Positions 1 to 11,095 of a stretch of DNA of 64,000 nt are shown here, piece by piece; position 1 is the stretch's first letter, and every line of letters starts with the position of its first letter. This stretch comes from Ashinkailepas kermadecensis (lineage: Eukaryota; Arthropoda; Thecostraca; Neolepadidae), in contig JAOTOM010004797.1 of the NCBI GenBank assembly GCA_034440615.1, positions 124,001-188,000 of the forward strand. The letters are read 5' to 3'. Made by a program: the position numbers and the translations under genes. The notes under the pieces were generated by a model that worked only from the letters and a program-made list of their open reading frames with translations, was not told the DNA's origin and did not search any database.

Positions 1-1030
1 GTGGCTCCAAGCCCCACATCAACCACAAGTTCGATGACTGCCAGACACACCCAGGTGAAGATCCGGAAGAAGGAACCCGGCTCCACCCATCCAACTGGGT
101 GCAGTGTTGTGCGCGAAATGCTGCAGCCCTTTTCTGCCGGCTCTGAAGTGTTGATCACCACAGGAATTCCTGGCAACTCCTGGCACGGGGAGGTGCGCAG
201 CCGAAGTGAAGGGAACTCGCTTAAAAGCGTCAATGCACCGACAAGAAGGGGGACGGTGTACTGGCATCGTCCACTTAACCAAGACTAGGGAGAATATTTC
301 CTCTTGCTTCCAACTAAATGTTCATATCGACGCAAACGACTCGGATACACAACTCGAAGCCACAGGAACAGAAAACGTCGTGTCGTGAAGACGTGTCCTA
401 AAGTAGGTTTTTCACAAATCGGCCAACAGTAGACGCGACCGGAGGAATGCCAATCATGCGCCTGAACCACAGCCGTCGCCTGAGTCGCCTGAATTGGCTC
501 TAAGCTGGCAGCATGGGGCGTCGCTGGACGCGGTGGAACACCCGCAGGCAGGTTACTGGCCCTGTTCGGCGACGGCTCGTCCGTCGACGAGGCGATTTCC
601 GGTGGTCGCGGCGCTGCAGCGGCGGTGCGTTTATTGCTCGTTAGCGGGCTGCACGCGCCGTCGACACCGATGACTGCCGGAAGCGTCGACTGTCCGGTGA
701 CGTCATCGGTGACGAAGACGGAGACGGCGCGAGCCGGCAGCTGCGCCTGTCCGTCTGTGAAGCCCGTGCATTTGCTGTGCGATAATTGGGTGTTTGCATT
801 GGGAGTCCGGTGCTGGAGTGTATAAGTGTAATTGGTATAGGCATCATAACGATACTTGCGGCACAGGGACTCCCGAACAAAGAAGCATAGGTGGGCATCG
901 AATGGAAATCATCGGACACAGGAAGCAATAGCATGGGCACAGGGAGGGAAGATAAATAAATCAACAATGACTTTTTGTCTGGCTACCCTCACGGCGCGTG
1001 ATGACATCACGGCGTTTCATACTCCACACA
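1..1030. other. Unassigned sequence, CpG-rich in the middle
   Basis: No gene, RNA or repeat is recognised here. Open frames reach about 100 codons but resemble no family I know and overlap on both strands. The stretch from about 500 to 770 is rich in CpG and CGG-like triplets. It could be upstream sequence or a gene remnant, but nothing decides this. Confidence 0.4.
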
Positions 1031-1031
1031 C

Positions 1032-1038
1032 ACATATC

Positions 1039-1077
<39 letters not shown>

Positions 1078-1089
1078 ATATATATATAC
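1032..1089. repeat. (TA)n microsatellite
   Basis: Alternating TA, interrupted by TGTATG steps. It gives rise to Tyr-Ile open frames with no coding meaning. Confidence 0.95.
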
Positions 1090-1506
1090 CATATCTTTAT
1101 ATTAATATATGCATCTGTGTATGCATGCATATGTGCACATATTATCATAGGCTGAATAATTATAGCTTGTCCTGCATACAGTGGAATATTAATAAGGCAA
1201 TTGCAGGTTGCATATTTTGATTGCATTCAGCAGAGTAAGACTATACATAATTAAAGTGAAATAAAAGTGGAATACCTAGGATAAGAGCGAATATCTTGTC
1301 AATTGGCAGAACCGACATGCCCAATACAGCACTCCTGGTAGAAATATCGAACGCTACGTAATCGCTGTGCTCTTTTGAGGAGGGTTGTGCAGCATTTATG
1401 CACCTGCAACAAGACATAACCCTTGTACTGCACAACACTTCGCGGCGTAACAGAGTACACCATTCCAGCCATCTCTGGAGAGTCAGGTGGGCGGCGTGTG
1501 CAGGTG

Positions 1507-1507
<1 letters not shown>

Positions 1508-1556
<49 letters not shown>
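1508..1556. repeat. Heptamer tandem repeat GCTGACC x7
   Basis: Seven exact copies of GCTGACC in a row. This explains the repeated Gly-Gln-Arg-Ser-Ala-Val-Ser peptide seen in minus-strand frames. The array abuts the CpG-dense block to its right. Confidence 0.95.
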
Positions 1557-1870
1557 CCGGCTGGTGCCGTGTTTGGTTGCACCTGACCGGGTCACTCGTC
1601 GACCGGCGTCTCCCCTGGGACGGCGGCTCCGGCAGACGGCGCCGACAGCGGCGGTGAGACGGTGCAGACGCGCTGCACGGCCGGCCATCGGCAGCCATTT
1701 GTCGCCGCTCGCGCCATCTGCGCACCGAAATTAGGTGCGAAGGAGGACCGAGATATTGCAGACCCCCGCGGCTATTCTTAATCGGCGCCGCGCCGCGTGA
1801 GGTCTCTGTGTCGAGACCAGAGCGGCGGCGGACGCGTTCTGGCGCGGAGCGCGCTGTGCGCTGGAGCATA
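1557..1870. other. CpG-dense unique block, possible regulatory sequence
   Basis: A short unique stretch packed with CpG and GCC/GGC runs, next to ordinary AT-rich DNA. It includes GCGCCATCTGC at 1711-1721, which resembles the insect CTCF insulator core. No TATA box, start codon context or splice signal ties it to a gene. It may be a promoter or insulator, or simply GC-rich DNA. Confidence 0.3.
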
Positions 1871-3670
1871 GCTACTGACGGTCCCAGACAGCAGGGCAGG
1901 AATCGTGCCCTTTTGACTGTTGGCATTGTGTCATCTGTCTTGCCATCGATGGCTTTACCTTACACAGGGCAGCCAGCCAGATGAATCCGACAATCCAGCG
2001 CGACTACTTGCTTGTGCATGTATTGGACGATGCCACGGTGTATATACCCTCAGATACACCCTCCATACACCCTCAGACGATGTCTGAGGGTGTATGGCAT
2101 CCTGCTATGATGGCATCCTGATGGTATCCTGCTATGTACGGCATCCCCGCGCATCATGCTATGATTGAACATAAGTCAATATGATAATTGAATAGGGCGA
2201 TGTGTCACAATTTCGCGATCAATATCAACTACGTAGCCAATCGGCGCCCCATGCGCTTCGCTTACAGTACGTTCGAAGTATTTGTAGGACAATGTGACAA
2301 CTCTTGTGATTTAAGGCGGCCTATTGCGGTATACAGAACCGGTGCCATCCATTTTCGAAGTAGCACCTGGCGGCTAAGCAAGATGATGTCGGAATTAACA
2401 ATTTGATTGCAGCGAACCGCAGCCAGGCCTGATTATTACCACCCCGTTCTGTATGCAGTGGTATCCTAATAAGCAGGTGCAATTTGCATATTTTGATTGT
2501 CTTCAACAGTGTAAAAATGTAAATAGGAGCGGCGAAATACACGCGGAAAACAAGGGACATTGCAAAATAGTTCAGCGTTGGTCAAATAGCATTATAGAGC
2601 AGACTGCAATACGAATACGATCTATTGTACAGAGTCACGAGTGCGGCCTGTCTTCACGTCTGCAGATGGCCGACAAGATGATTACACTTTCGCAAGCTTC
2701 CGGGGCAGGTTTCTATGATACGACTACCATGATCTCCAGGTCAGGACACGGAGTCAAAGTTGCATTGGTAACCTGATATATTTTCCCTCCTCTCCCCTCT
2801 CACAACCGGTAATTATGTTCCCTCAGTACCACCAGAGCCCCGAAGCAAGCAGATCAAATCGGCCGGGGTCATCACGCTAATCGGATTATTTGTCCTTCTT
2901 TTCTCCTTCCCTCGCAACGATTTCCGCCAGCACCTTCCCTGCCAACACTTGCCGGAGATCAGAAGCTTGCGCACGGCTCTGGTGTGACATTGGTTCATCC
3001 AGTTCAGTCCAGATCGTGCTGTCCAACATCCCAATCTAAGTCAAATACATGTCACATCCCAAGTTTCACCCGCAATTGAAACTATTCGCACAAATTGTGT
3101 TTGGCTGGGGTATCGTGCTGTCTTCATTTTGACGACTGAAGCAGCAGCAACCGCAAACATCAGCAACATAGCAAGACAAAAATAGGCACCGACATGCTAC
3201 TCTTTTGCAATATCAGTATCACTTGTCAGTGGGGCTGGCAGGCCAAGCCGTTATTCAACTGATATCCGGGAATTGCTAATTAATGTATGCAGACTGATTA
3301 ATCATTCAATTCAGGCACAACTCTGCACGATTCTTAATTTTTGAGATGCTGAATAGTCACAAGATCCATTTCAAGACAGCCAATTGTTTGTACTATTAAA
3401 TATATTTTCTAATTTCGATACTTCGCAAAAAAATTCCAAGATGCACTAAACGCGAAACGCTATGCTAAAGTCGACAAAACCCCGAGAGCTGTAGAGCTGT
3501 ATCGCCTTAGGATACCACTTGGCAGCTTTGCAATCGAAAACTTGTTCCTATCCTAATGTATAATGTCGTATTTGCAGGTCGAGTCCCCAGCAGATTTATT
3601 TTGGGACATCTGACAGCATGCAGAGCTCAACAACACCGATAACACAAGGCAAGCTTCTCGTCCTCTCGTA
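1871..3670. other. Unassigned sequence with one hairpin
   Basis: No gene is recognised. It holds the perfect hairpin listed separately at 2063-2097 and a short run of repeats of gcatcctgctatg near 2097-2140. The rest is AT-moderate and shows no family resemblance in any frame. Confidence 0.4.
2063..2097. repeat. Perfect inverted repeat, 16-bp arms, 3-nt loop
   Basis: Arm 2063-2078 (CCATACACCCTCAGAC) is exactly complementary to 2082-2097, with GAT as the loop. A partial third copy of the arm lies at about 2045-2062. No T tract follows, so a terminator reading is not supported. Confidence 0.9.
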
Positions 3671-3702
3671 GGCCGTAAGTCTCCCCTGTCCTGGCAGATC
3701 AG

Positions 3703-4246
3703 TCGATGCAGCATTCAAAAATGCATCAACTTCGGTGCAAGGATTGTCGCCGGCTTGCACTACCAGGATCATGTGCCGCCAACTTTGAAATAACTAGGAT
3801 GACTCAAATTCGAGGACTTCATATCCGAGGAAGATGCTCACTCAGTTTTCAAAATAATGAATGAGTTCACTGACTCAGAACTCATTCGCGGTCAACTGAA
3901 CTGTCGCCCAACTGTGTCGCAACGGAGCACCAGGGCCACGATTAACGGTGAGCTCCAGGTACCACAACGGAGCACCAGGGCCACGGCTAACGGTGAGCTC
4001 CAGAAACCACAACGGAGCACCAGGGCCGCGACTAACGGTGAGCTCCAGGTACCACAACGGAGCACCAGGGCCACGGCTAACGGTGAGCTCCAGGTACCAC
4101 AATGCCGCACAGAATTCGCGCGCCGCTCCTTCATACCGAGAGCTTGCCGGACGTGGAACAATCTTCCTCCAGATGTTAGAAACTCAGGTGGCTACAATGT
4201 TTTCAGACGGAGACTTTCGGTAATGCTGCGTATGTCCGAGGCCTAA
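3703..4246 (+). pseudogene. LINE reverse transcriptase C-terminal fragment, broken
   Basis: The frame reads KCINFGARIVAGL, then HVPPTLK, then LKFEDFISEEDAHSVFKIM, and ends with RTEFARRSFIPRACRTWNNL and PP. This is the familiar tail of LINE reverse transcriptases, after the palm domain (finger-like helix, then the R-R-SF-R--R-WN-LP block). Two stop codons interrupt it, TAA at 3791-3793 and TGA at 3800-3802. A fourfold 45-bp in-frame repeat (3920-4099) swells it by about 45 residues. The catalytic palm motifs are upstream of the truncation and missing. The stop at 4244-4246 is probably the natural end of the ORF. Confidence 0.8.
3920..4099 (+). repeat. 45-bp tandem repeat inside the LINE ORF, 4 copies
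   Basis: Four near-identical 45-bp units start at 3920, 3965, 4010 and 4055, each encoding a variant of PQRSTRATANGELQV. The unit occurs once in the normal layout of this protein region, so this is a local expansion inside an already truncated element. The unit length equals that of the neighbouring minisatellite but its sequence is different. Confidence 0.95.
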
Positions 4247-4411
4247 TTTCCGGCCTCCGGGACATCGCTTACGTCAACGTTGTAATGCCACCCGCTATTA
4301 TCGTGTATGCTCGTGATGATGGTTTGTGCTGCACATTAGTGCACTACTGTAACGGAAACTGAAAAACCTTACTCGGGAGGATCCGAACTACATTACATTA
4401 CATTACATTAC

Positions 4412-5069
4412 TGGCCGTCTCCCCACTCCTGGCAGATCAGTCCATGCAGCATTGGCCGTAAGTCTCCCCTCTCCTGGCAGACCAATCAATGCACCACTGG
4501 CTGAAAGTCTCCCCTCTCCTGGCAGACCAGTCAATGCACCACTGGCTGTAAGCCTCCCCACTCCTGACAGACCAATCAATGCACCACTAGCCGCAAGTCT
4601 CCCCTCTCCTGGCAGACCAGTCAATGCACCACTGGCCGTAAGTCTCCCCTCTCCTGGCAGACCAGTCAATGCACCACTGGCCGTAAGTCTCCCCTCTCCT
4701 GGCAGACCAGTCAATGCACCACTGGCCGTAAGTCTCCCCTCTCCTGGCAGATCAGTCAATGCACCACTGGCTGAAAGTCTCCCCTCTCCTGGCAGATCAG
4801 TCAATGCACCACTGGCCGTAAGTCTCCCGTCTCCTGGTAGACCAATCAATGCACCACTGGCTGTAAGTCTCCCCTCTCCTGGCAGATCAGTCAATGCACC
4901 ACTGGCCGTAAGTCTTCCCTCTCCTGGCAGACCAGTCAATGCACTACTGGCTGTAAGTCTCCCCACTCTTGGCAGACCAGTCAATGCACCACTGGCTGTA
5001 AGTCTCCCTCTACTGGCAGACCAGCCAATGCACCACTGGCCGTAAGTCTCCACTGTCCTGGCAGATCAG
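4412..5069. repeat. 45-bp minisatellite with splice-like motifs, about 14.5 copies
   Basis: The units begin GGCCGTAAGTCTCCCC and contain CTCTCCTGGCAG and a block near AATGCACCACT. Each one carries a donor-like GTAAGT followed 17 nt later by a pyrimidine-rich run ending in CAG. Because 45 is a multiple of three and the unit lacks stops, both strands stay open (197 codons on plus, 216 on minus). These frames should not be read as proteins. The terminal unit (5039-5069) and the lone unit left of the LINE share CTGTCCTGGCAGATCAG, whereas most internal units read CTCTCCTGGCAGAC. Confidence 0.95.
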
Positions 5070-5436
5070 GCAGATACAGGATCCCTCTTTACAAGCGCTC
5101 GATTTCGCCCCTGGCTGGGAGGAACAACTTGTAGCTGGTTCGATAAGGATGGGGACGTGACAGCAGTGTTAGAGCAATGCGACATGTTAGTGCGGCAGTT
5201 CTGATGGCACGCTGTTTATGAATAATTTGAGAGGGGGAGAGCTAGCCGACCCCATGCCCTTATCTTCCGACCTGGGAGTCGTAGAGGAGACACTCGAACG
5301 GCATTACAAAGCCAGTTCAATGCACAGCTGAAAAAAACTGAACTTACGACAGTAGGTTAGACGATCAGTCATGCAGGTCAAATGAACCAATGTTTCGCTC
5401 TCGAATTTAAACCGCACTTCAGACGGCGTTAACTCT

Positions 5437-5472
5437 TGAACTGTGAAGGCATCTTGATACCTTCACAGTTCA
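5437..5472. repeat. Perfect inverted repeat, 13-bp arms
   Basis: TGAACTGTGAAGG (5437-5449) is exactly complementary to 5460-5472 across a 10-nt loop. A second copy of CACAGTTCA follows directly after the right arm. Confidence 0.85.
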
Positions 5473-5509
5473 CAGTTCAAAAGTGACAAGCTGCCAAAGA
5501 ACATACACA

Positions 5510-5635
5510 TATTTACCGTCAGGTGGTAGGCCAACTCAGGTTGCTTCTTCTGAGGTAGAGGCTGTGAGTTCAAGCCCCGGCTAGCGCTTAATTTTTGGAA
5601 GCTTAGTTTCGCCCTTTATCAGACAGACAGACAGA
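5510..5635 (+). mobile_element. tRNA-derived SINE-like element with (AGAC)n end
   Basis: GTGAGTTCAAGCCCC (5564-5578) matches a pol III B box. It is preceded by a weak A-box-like GGTAGGCCAACTCAGG. After it come AAGCTTAGTTTCGCCC and a terminal (AGAC)n run at 5620-5634. A related stretch sits at 5740-5815 with the same downstream AAGCTTAGT-CGCCC block. The internal promoter, short length and simple-repeat end fit a SINE. The boundaries are approximate. Confidence 0.45.
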
Positions 5636-5739
5636 TGACACCCAGGGTCAAAGTTCCATTGTGAGTGCGGGCATCCCAATAACAAATTCGAGCATTTTAA
5701 TTTCTAACGTCAAGCAAACGCAGAATAATGGAAAAAGTT

Positions 5740-5815
5740 ATGCATCGACTGGGTACCGGTTCAAGATCCGGTGGACGATTTTATCAAGCTTAGTCACGCC
5801 CACTATTGCCCGAGT
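5740..5815 (+). mobile_element. Second SINE-like fragment of the same type
   Basis: GGTTCAAGATCC at 5758-5769 is B-box-like. It is followed by ATTTTATCAAGCTTAGTCACG, parallel to ATTTTTGGAAGCTTAGTTTCG in the neighbour at 5510-5635. No A box is convincing. It is probably a truncated relative. Confidence 0.35.
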
Positions 5816-6537
5816 GATACCAGAGTCCATTAAATATGTCTAAAGGCCGCCGTCATGGACATACCGCCTATGAGGTACGCTCAGACACTATTGGAGCAAT
5901 GCTGACTAGCATATGGAGAAAAAGATACAATTATAGGCCAACATCACCTGTAGGTCATGCCAACTTCGTGATAACTTCACGCCACGGTACTTCGAAATCC
6001 AATAGTGCTCTGACTATGGTCGTACGATTACTACACAAATGTTACATGGTGTGAAACGTGAGGGTTGTCCGCGGTACCGCAAACTATAACCCATTCTGGG
6101 ATGCTGTCATTCAAAAGCAAATGCATTACTCAGCGCCCCCGCAGGTCTGAGATCTGAAATGTTCACGACATGTGCAAAGCTGTCAAAATGATGTAAACTC
6201 AGCCACACATAATTATCTCCAACTCTCTGCATACATACAGAACTGTCTCTCACTAAATTCAGAAGAAAAAAATCAGTCAGTTTTCTTGGCTAGATTCGAA
6301 AAACTCAGGGGTTCGGTGACATTTCGATTCCACTCCCCCCCCCTTCCCATCGTAATGCGAGAGTCCAGCCCTCGGTTTAAATCTTCCATCAAGAGGGAAG
6401 TTCCGGATTTGGGCTCAGGGTTCATGCAATGAGCTTCCGCTTAGCATGTACCCTGTTCCCGTGAATAAATATCAACCGATATTTGGAATTTTAAAAAAAT
6501 AATAAGCCATGAAACATTGAAGTGCCATTGTGTCACC

Positions 6538-6879
6538 TGATCAGTCAGTGCCCTTAACCTCTGACCTGAACGGCCAGCGCCCTTAACCTCTGACCTGACC
6601 GGCCAGCGCCCTTAACCTCTGACCTGATCGGCCAGCACCCTTAACCTCTGACCTGATCGGTCAGCGCCCTTGACCTCTGACCTGATCGGCCAGCGCCCTT
6701 AACCTCTGACCTGATCGGACAGCGCCCTTAACCTCTGACCTGATCGGCCAGCGCCCTTAACCTCTGACCTGATCGGCCAGCACCCTTAACCTCTGACCTG
6801 ATCGGTCAGCGCCCTTGACCTCTGACCTGATCGACCAGCGCCCTTAACCTCTGACCTGATCGGCCAGCGCCCTTAACCT
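6538..6879. repeat. 29-bp minisatellite, about 11.8 copies
   Basis: The units start TGATCGGCCAGCGCCC and continue TTAACCTCTGACC. Most differ by one or two bases (GGTCAG versus GGCCAG, CTTGACC versus CTTAACC), and the period is an exact 29 bp. It is not a multiple of three, so there is no coding expectation. Confidence 0.95.
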
Positions 6880-7323
6880 GCCGAAATGGCAGCACGCCGA
6901 GGAACTTTCGATTCTGAGCCGCTGCCTCTTGGAGCCAGCTACCTCCTGTCGCCTCGGGCTGCAGGTCCATGTCGGCTGTTAATCGGCTCTGCAGGAGATG
7001 AAGTAATGTGACAGCTGTTTTAAGTAATTGGCCTGGTATTTCCATTAGCGATGTATTCAATCGCGATGATAATTTAATACCGTGTCATCTTGTCCTCATT
7101 TTATAATTATTAATTGTGTCGTTTAGTCATTATCTGATCTACCATTTATTTTTGACATGCATGCACCTGTGTGACGCGGCTGTTCGATAAGCCACTTTGT
7201 GGATGAGAAACTAAATACTAATTCGAATACAAATATACAAAGAGCCAGAATATGTACGCAATAACTCGTACTTCCGAAAGCCCAGCAAACCATGAATTCT
7301 GCCCAACCCTGGAGACATCCCGT
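6880..7323. other. Unassigned sequence between arrays
   Basis: AT-rich from about 7020. No gene, RNA or repeat is recognised. The minus-strand 84-codon frame at 6806-7060 overlaps the 29-bp array and resembles nothing known. Confidence 0.4.
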
Positions 7324-7331
7324 GCACCCGT

Positions 7332-7437
7332 ACACACACACACACACACACACGCACACACACATATCCACTGAAACGCCCAGCTTACATGCACACGCAC
7401 ACACGCACACACACACACACACACCTCCACCGAAACG
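7332..7437. repeat. (CA)n microsatellite, two blocks
   Basis: Two CA blocks (about 7332-7365 and 7393-7424) are separated by and followed by a near copy of CGAAACGCCCAGCTTA. This suggests duplication of a roughly 60-bp segment containing the CA tract. Confidence 0.9.
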
Positions 7438-7479
7438 CCCAGCTTATCTACACGCGCAGTGCTCACACACATTCAAAAG

Positions 7480-7718
7480 TATGTGCACGCGCCCACGGCG
7501 GCTCGTGCTCGAGCGGCGCCCGGCAGTCAGCGTCACGTCACGCCAGGCGGGGCGGCCAGCGGCCGTCGCGGGCCGTCACGCGCCGCAGCGATCGGTCACT
7601 GTCCGGCCCGGACACGCGCCGGTGTCCAGCTGCGCCGGTGTACCGATCACGCATACTGCCACACCTGCGGCGCACGGCGCAGCACGGGCAAAGCCGCACA
7701 GGTGGCCGGTGGACCAGT
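7480..7718. other. CpG-dense unique block between CA and CT tracts
   Basis: About 240 bp of unique, very CpG-rich sequence (CGGCGGCTCGTGCTCGAGCG near the left end). It lies directly against a 300-bp CT tract. A promoter or other regulatory role is possible but unsupported by a TATA box, initiator or ORF. Confidence 0.3.
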
Positions 7719-7719
7719 C

Positions 7720-8026
<307 letters not shown>

Positions 8027-8028
<2 letters not shown>

Positions 8029-8785
8029 CCTCCCTGCCTCCCAAGCTATCCCTTTCGCTCCCTCTCTCCCTTTCCCTCCCGATAGCCATGTGTCTATGAC
8101 GGCATCCGACTGTCGTATCAGTAGTGAAGGCATGCAACCGGCACAAGGACGAATTCCGGCTGGCGATGCCCTGCGTGCACGATGCAACCGTACACCTCAG
8201 AGACTGCGCTTCGACGGATTCGGCGGCTCCCGGTAACCGAACGCCGCCATCCTATCAGCGAGATTGGCTGGGGATAGGTACCTAGCCTGAGCATACAGTA
8301 CGTGTTCCATCATGTGAAACTACCCAATCAGTGTGTACTTAATTAGTGCTGGTTGAATTGGAGTGCCCGCAGACCGCCGGTGCCAGTGCCACCACAGAAA
8401 TGTTAGCCGGCGAGCCTTACCATCGAGCGCATCAATACGGAGCTGGTTATCTGGAAGGCCTCACCTTAACCAACCTTAACAATTAGCTCAGTCAATTCAT
8501 TGGGTGATGCGTATACTAAATTCGCTTGAAGATTGGCTTGCCACTAACAAACTCTAGTGCATTCCTATGCCGCTACGTGGACATCTTTATTACCAATCAC
8601 GTCCATGCTTCATTCACAGTTGTAGTGAAGCCTATAATTTGCTGAGAAAGACAGTGCACCATTTCCTTGCAAAATGTGGGACTCCGGTGAGCAGAAAATG
8701 GCATCCAAGAATTACTCCTTGTTCTGGCGAGGTGGACGGATCTAAATCGTTGTCCGGTACAAACAGTTAATTTCTTTGGTGGTTA
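8027..8785. other. Unassigned sequence
   Basis: CT-rich at the left, then ordinary sequence. No gene or repeat family is recognised. Confidence 0.4.
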
Positions 8786-8935
8786 TTGCACGCTGATAAC
8801 TACTGACTGAATACTGACAGACTACTGGCAGACTATTGATTCACTACGGACCGACATATTTCGAATGCTGGACGACTACTAGCAGACTATTGATTGACTA
8901 CTGACCAACATGTGCCATATACTGACAGACTACCA
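8786..8935. repeat. Degenerate GACTACTGAC-type repeat
   Basis: Loose iterations of words such as GACTACTG, CAGACTATTGATT and GACCAACAT, with spacing of about 20-30 bp and many changes. A similar wording recurs at 11865-11950, so both may be remnants of one old minisatellite. Confidence 0.5.
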
Positions 8936-11095
8936 CTGAACTTCTAAGCAGCAGCAAACTGTGTTCACGATAGTCAGTTTGAACTATTTAGCTGATGAGA
9001 AAAGTTAGCAATGTATGCTTCTAGAATGTTGGTGGATTTTACAAGTTTTCTGGAGTTATCAGGATGAGAAATATGGCGTAAGATGTTTTTTTTTAATGAT
9101 GCAGTATTAGCTGGAAATGTTCCATTCACCGAACGGCCATAAGGAGCGCATGTCGGTGCAAATGGATGTGAACTTCAAATAATCATATTCTGGTTCGTTG
9201 TGTTTGGTTCCCTACCCAGCAATTAAGTCTAGCCGTACATTGACATGGCCTTAGGAAACAAGGTATGTCGATTTCACGCTCTTATCAGGTAATTCTCGTG
9301 TAATTAGCAGGTCAGATTTGATAAGCAAGAAGCGAAATTTGGAATTGTTGTCTTTCGAGATCTGGCAGCCACCCACTTCTTTCCGTTTTTCAATGAGTAT
9401 CACGCAACAAAAGGTAACCTTCTTGGTCTAGATAAATATAACAGGTGCTTGATAGCACGGACAGTGGAGAGGTAGCAAACCTACCCCGTCGTGTTTTTTT
9501 GGCCATATCTCTAAATCTAAGTGGCGCATAGTACCAGGTTTTTGTGCCATATTTAATCACCACCTAGTGATTCGCTTCATGCAGCAATCTGAAAATCCGT
9601 CGCCATTTCTGAATATATCGGCTTCTAAAGTCCGGAAAGACGGCTCAAATCTGACCAACAATGACGTTAATTTTGATATTGCCGTGCGGCTTGCGCAGCA
9701 CGTAATGTTTTTTTTAACAGAATACTAAGGCAGAATAGTTTACGCAGAATGAGCTTCTTCGTCTTGAAAGCTTACTTCCAATGCACAAAATGTTTTCCGG
9801 GTCAGATGTCACAAGATGGAAGTCATGATGCCGAAACAGCCTTCATTGGACAAATATAGACTGCAAAAATGGGCATCAAACGCCAGTTGCAAACTAGACA
9901 ACCTTGGGGCGATAGCAAAAGAACAATATCAAGGAGCCAATTCTATCATTATTCCATGCAAAAATAAGTAAAATAAACGTTCTTTGCATAGTGATAGGAA
10001 CGTTTCCGATATTTCGTGTAATTTAGTTACCAGGTCTTGTAACTTCACCTCGAAAAGGAGGGAAGAATGCCGAGGATTTAGCGTTCTGGTTCCGTTCTAA
10101 CTTGTCCAATCTGTATATGATGGCTTTGTCCGCTCCGTTTACCACGTGATTAATAGTGTTCCAACCATTACACCTAAGCAATTGGGAATATCAGAGAAAT
10201 GCGAGTTCGAGAGAAGCGACTCAAGTTTATATACCACTCGTGTAGTGCTTGTCTCAGGTCAAAAGGCAATGGTGGGTGGAAGAGAACACTGTTCAAAATC
10301 AATACTTACTTTCTATCACAGCGGTTTAATAATGGCACTTTCGTTTTTAGGCTAAGCAACAACACTAAACGATTACTCTCATCTAGTCCTCTCGTGGGAG
10401 GGCTTCGATCGGTCACGAAATGAGCATGAGGGAGGGGAGGGGCACCGTGGGCCCTCCCTCAGATCCAAAAACCTAACCAGCAGATTTGGTTGCAGAAAAC
10501 ACCAGTCAATTTCCTTGCGACATGTTGTGCATTTTAATCAAATAAAATCTTCGCAATTTTGACGGAGTTCAATACAGGAAAAATTTCAAAGCCGAGCTAC
10601 TCCTACGCTTCTTCGACAAGTAGGTCGGATGTCACGTCTGTCTCCAAGATCTTCCAGCTCCAGTAAGAAAGATCGATTTCTAAAAATGACAGGCGAGCTC
10701 AGGGCATATCAACGATGGGAATTATTTTGATATGTTTCTCTGCTTGTCACAGCCGCAATATTAAGAACTGCTACCATGAGCAAGCATAATCATTCAGGCT
10801 TTAGAAGCAGGTGACATAAACATAGAACGCTTTGGCAATTGTGGAATCAGCAGATTAGAAAACGGAGGAAATTTCATGGAAATAATGGTGATTTAAAAGA
10901 TATCACCACCGACCCAAATCCTCTAGCAATGGGATTGTGGATAATATTCCACCCTGAGAGCATAGACGGTAGGAATTGGATCCTACATAGACATATGGCC
11001 GATGTCGAGGAACCGGTTTGCTTCCCTAAGAACATTAGCAAACTATCCCATCAGCCATTTTTTTCAGCAGCTGCATCATCAGCTCCACCAACTGA
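8936..11095. other. Long AT-moderate unassigned stretch
   Basis: No gene, RNA or repeat is recognised over about 2.1 kb, and no frame exceeds 90 codons with family resemblance. Poly-T runs occur near 9086 and 9710. Around 10420-10465 GAGGGAGGG and CCCTCCCTC form a short imperfect inverted repeat. Confidence 0.4.

Larger units (their letters stand above)
3671..4411 (+). mobile_element. 5'-truncated non-LTR retrotransposon (LINE), 3' end
   Basis: This is the 3' end of a LINE: the C-terminal part of the reverse transcriptase ORF, a 3' UTR from about 4247, and a (CATTA)4 tail at 4391-4410. LINE clades that end in short simple repeats are known. The 5' side (3671-3716) reads as one unit of the 45-bp minisatellite that resumes right after the tail. 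Either the element landed in that minisatellite, or the minisatellite grew from duplicated target DNA. The upstream reverse transcriptase and endonuclease are absent, so the copy is dead. The clade is not determined. Confidence 0.8.
5070..6537. other. Unassigned sequence with SINE-like pieces
   Basis: Apart from the hairpin and two SINE-like stretches listed separately, nothing is recognised. Open frames are under 90 codons. A C-rich run lies near 6333-6345. Confidence 0.4.

Noticed and set aside
3857..4246. Short host gene with internal peptide repeat
   Set aside because: The end of the frame matches LINE reverse transcriptase tails, and the same homology extends upstream through two stop codons.
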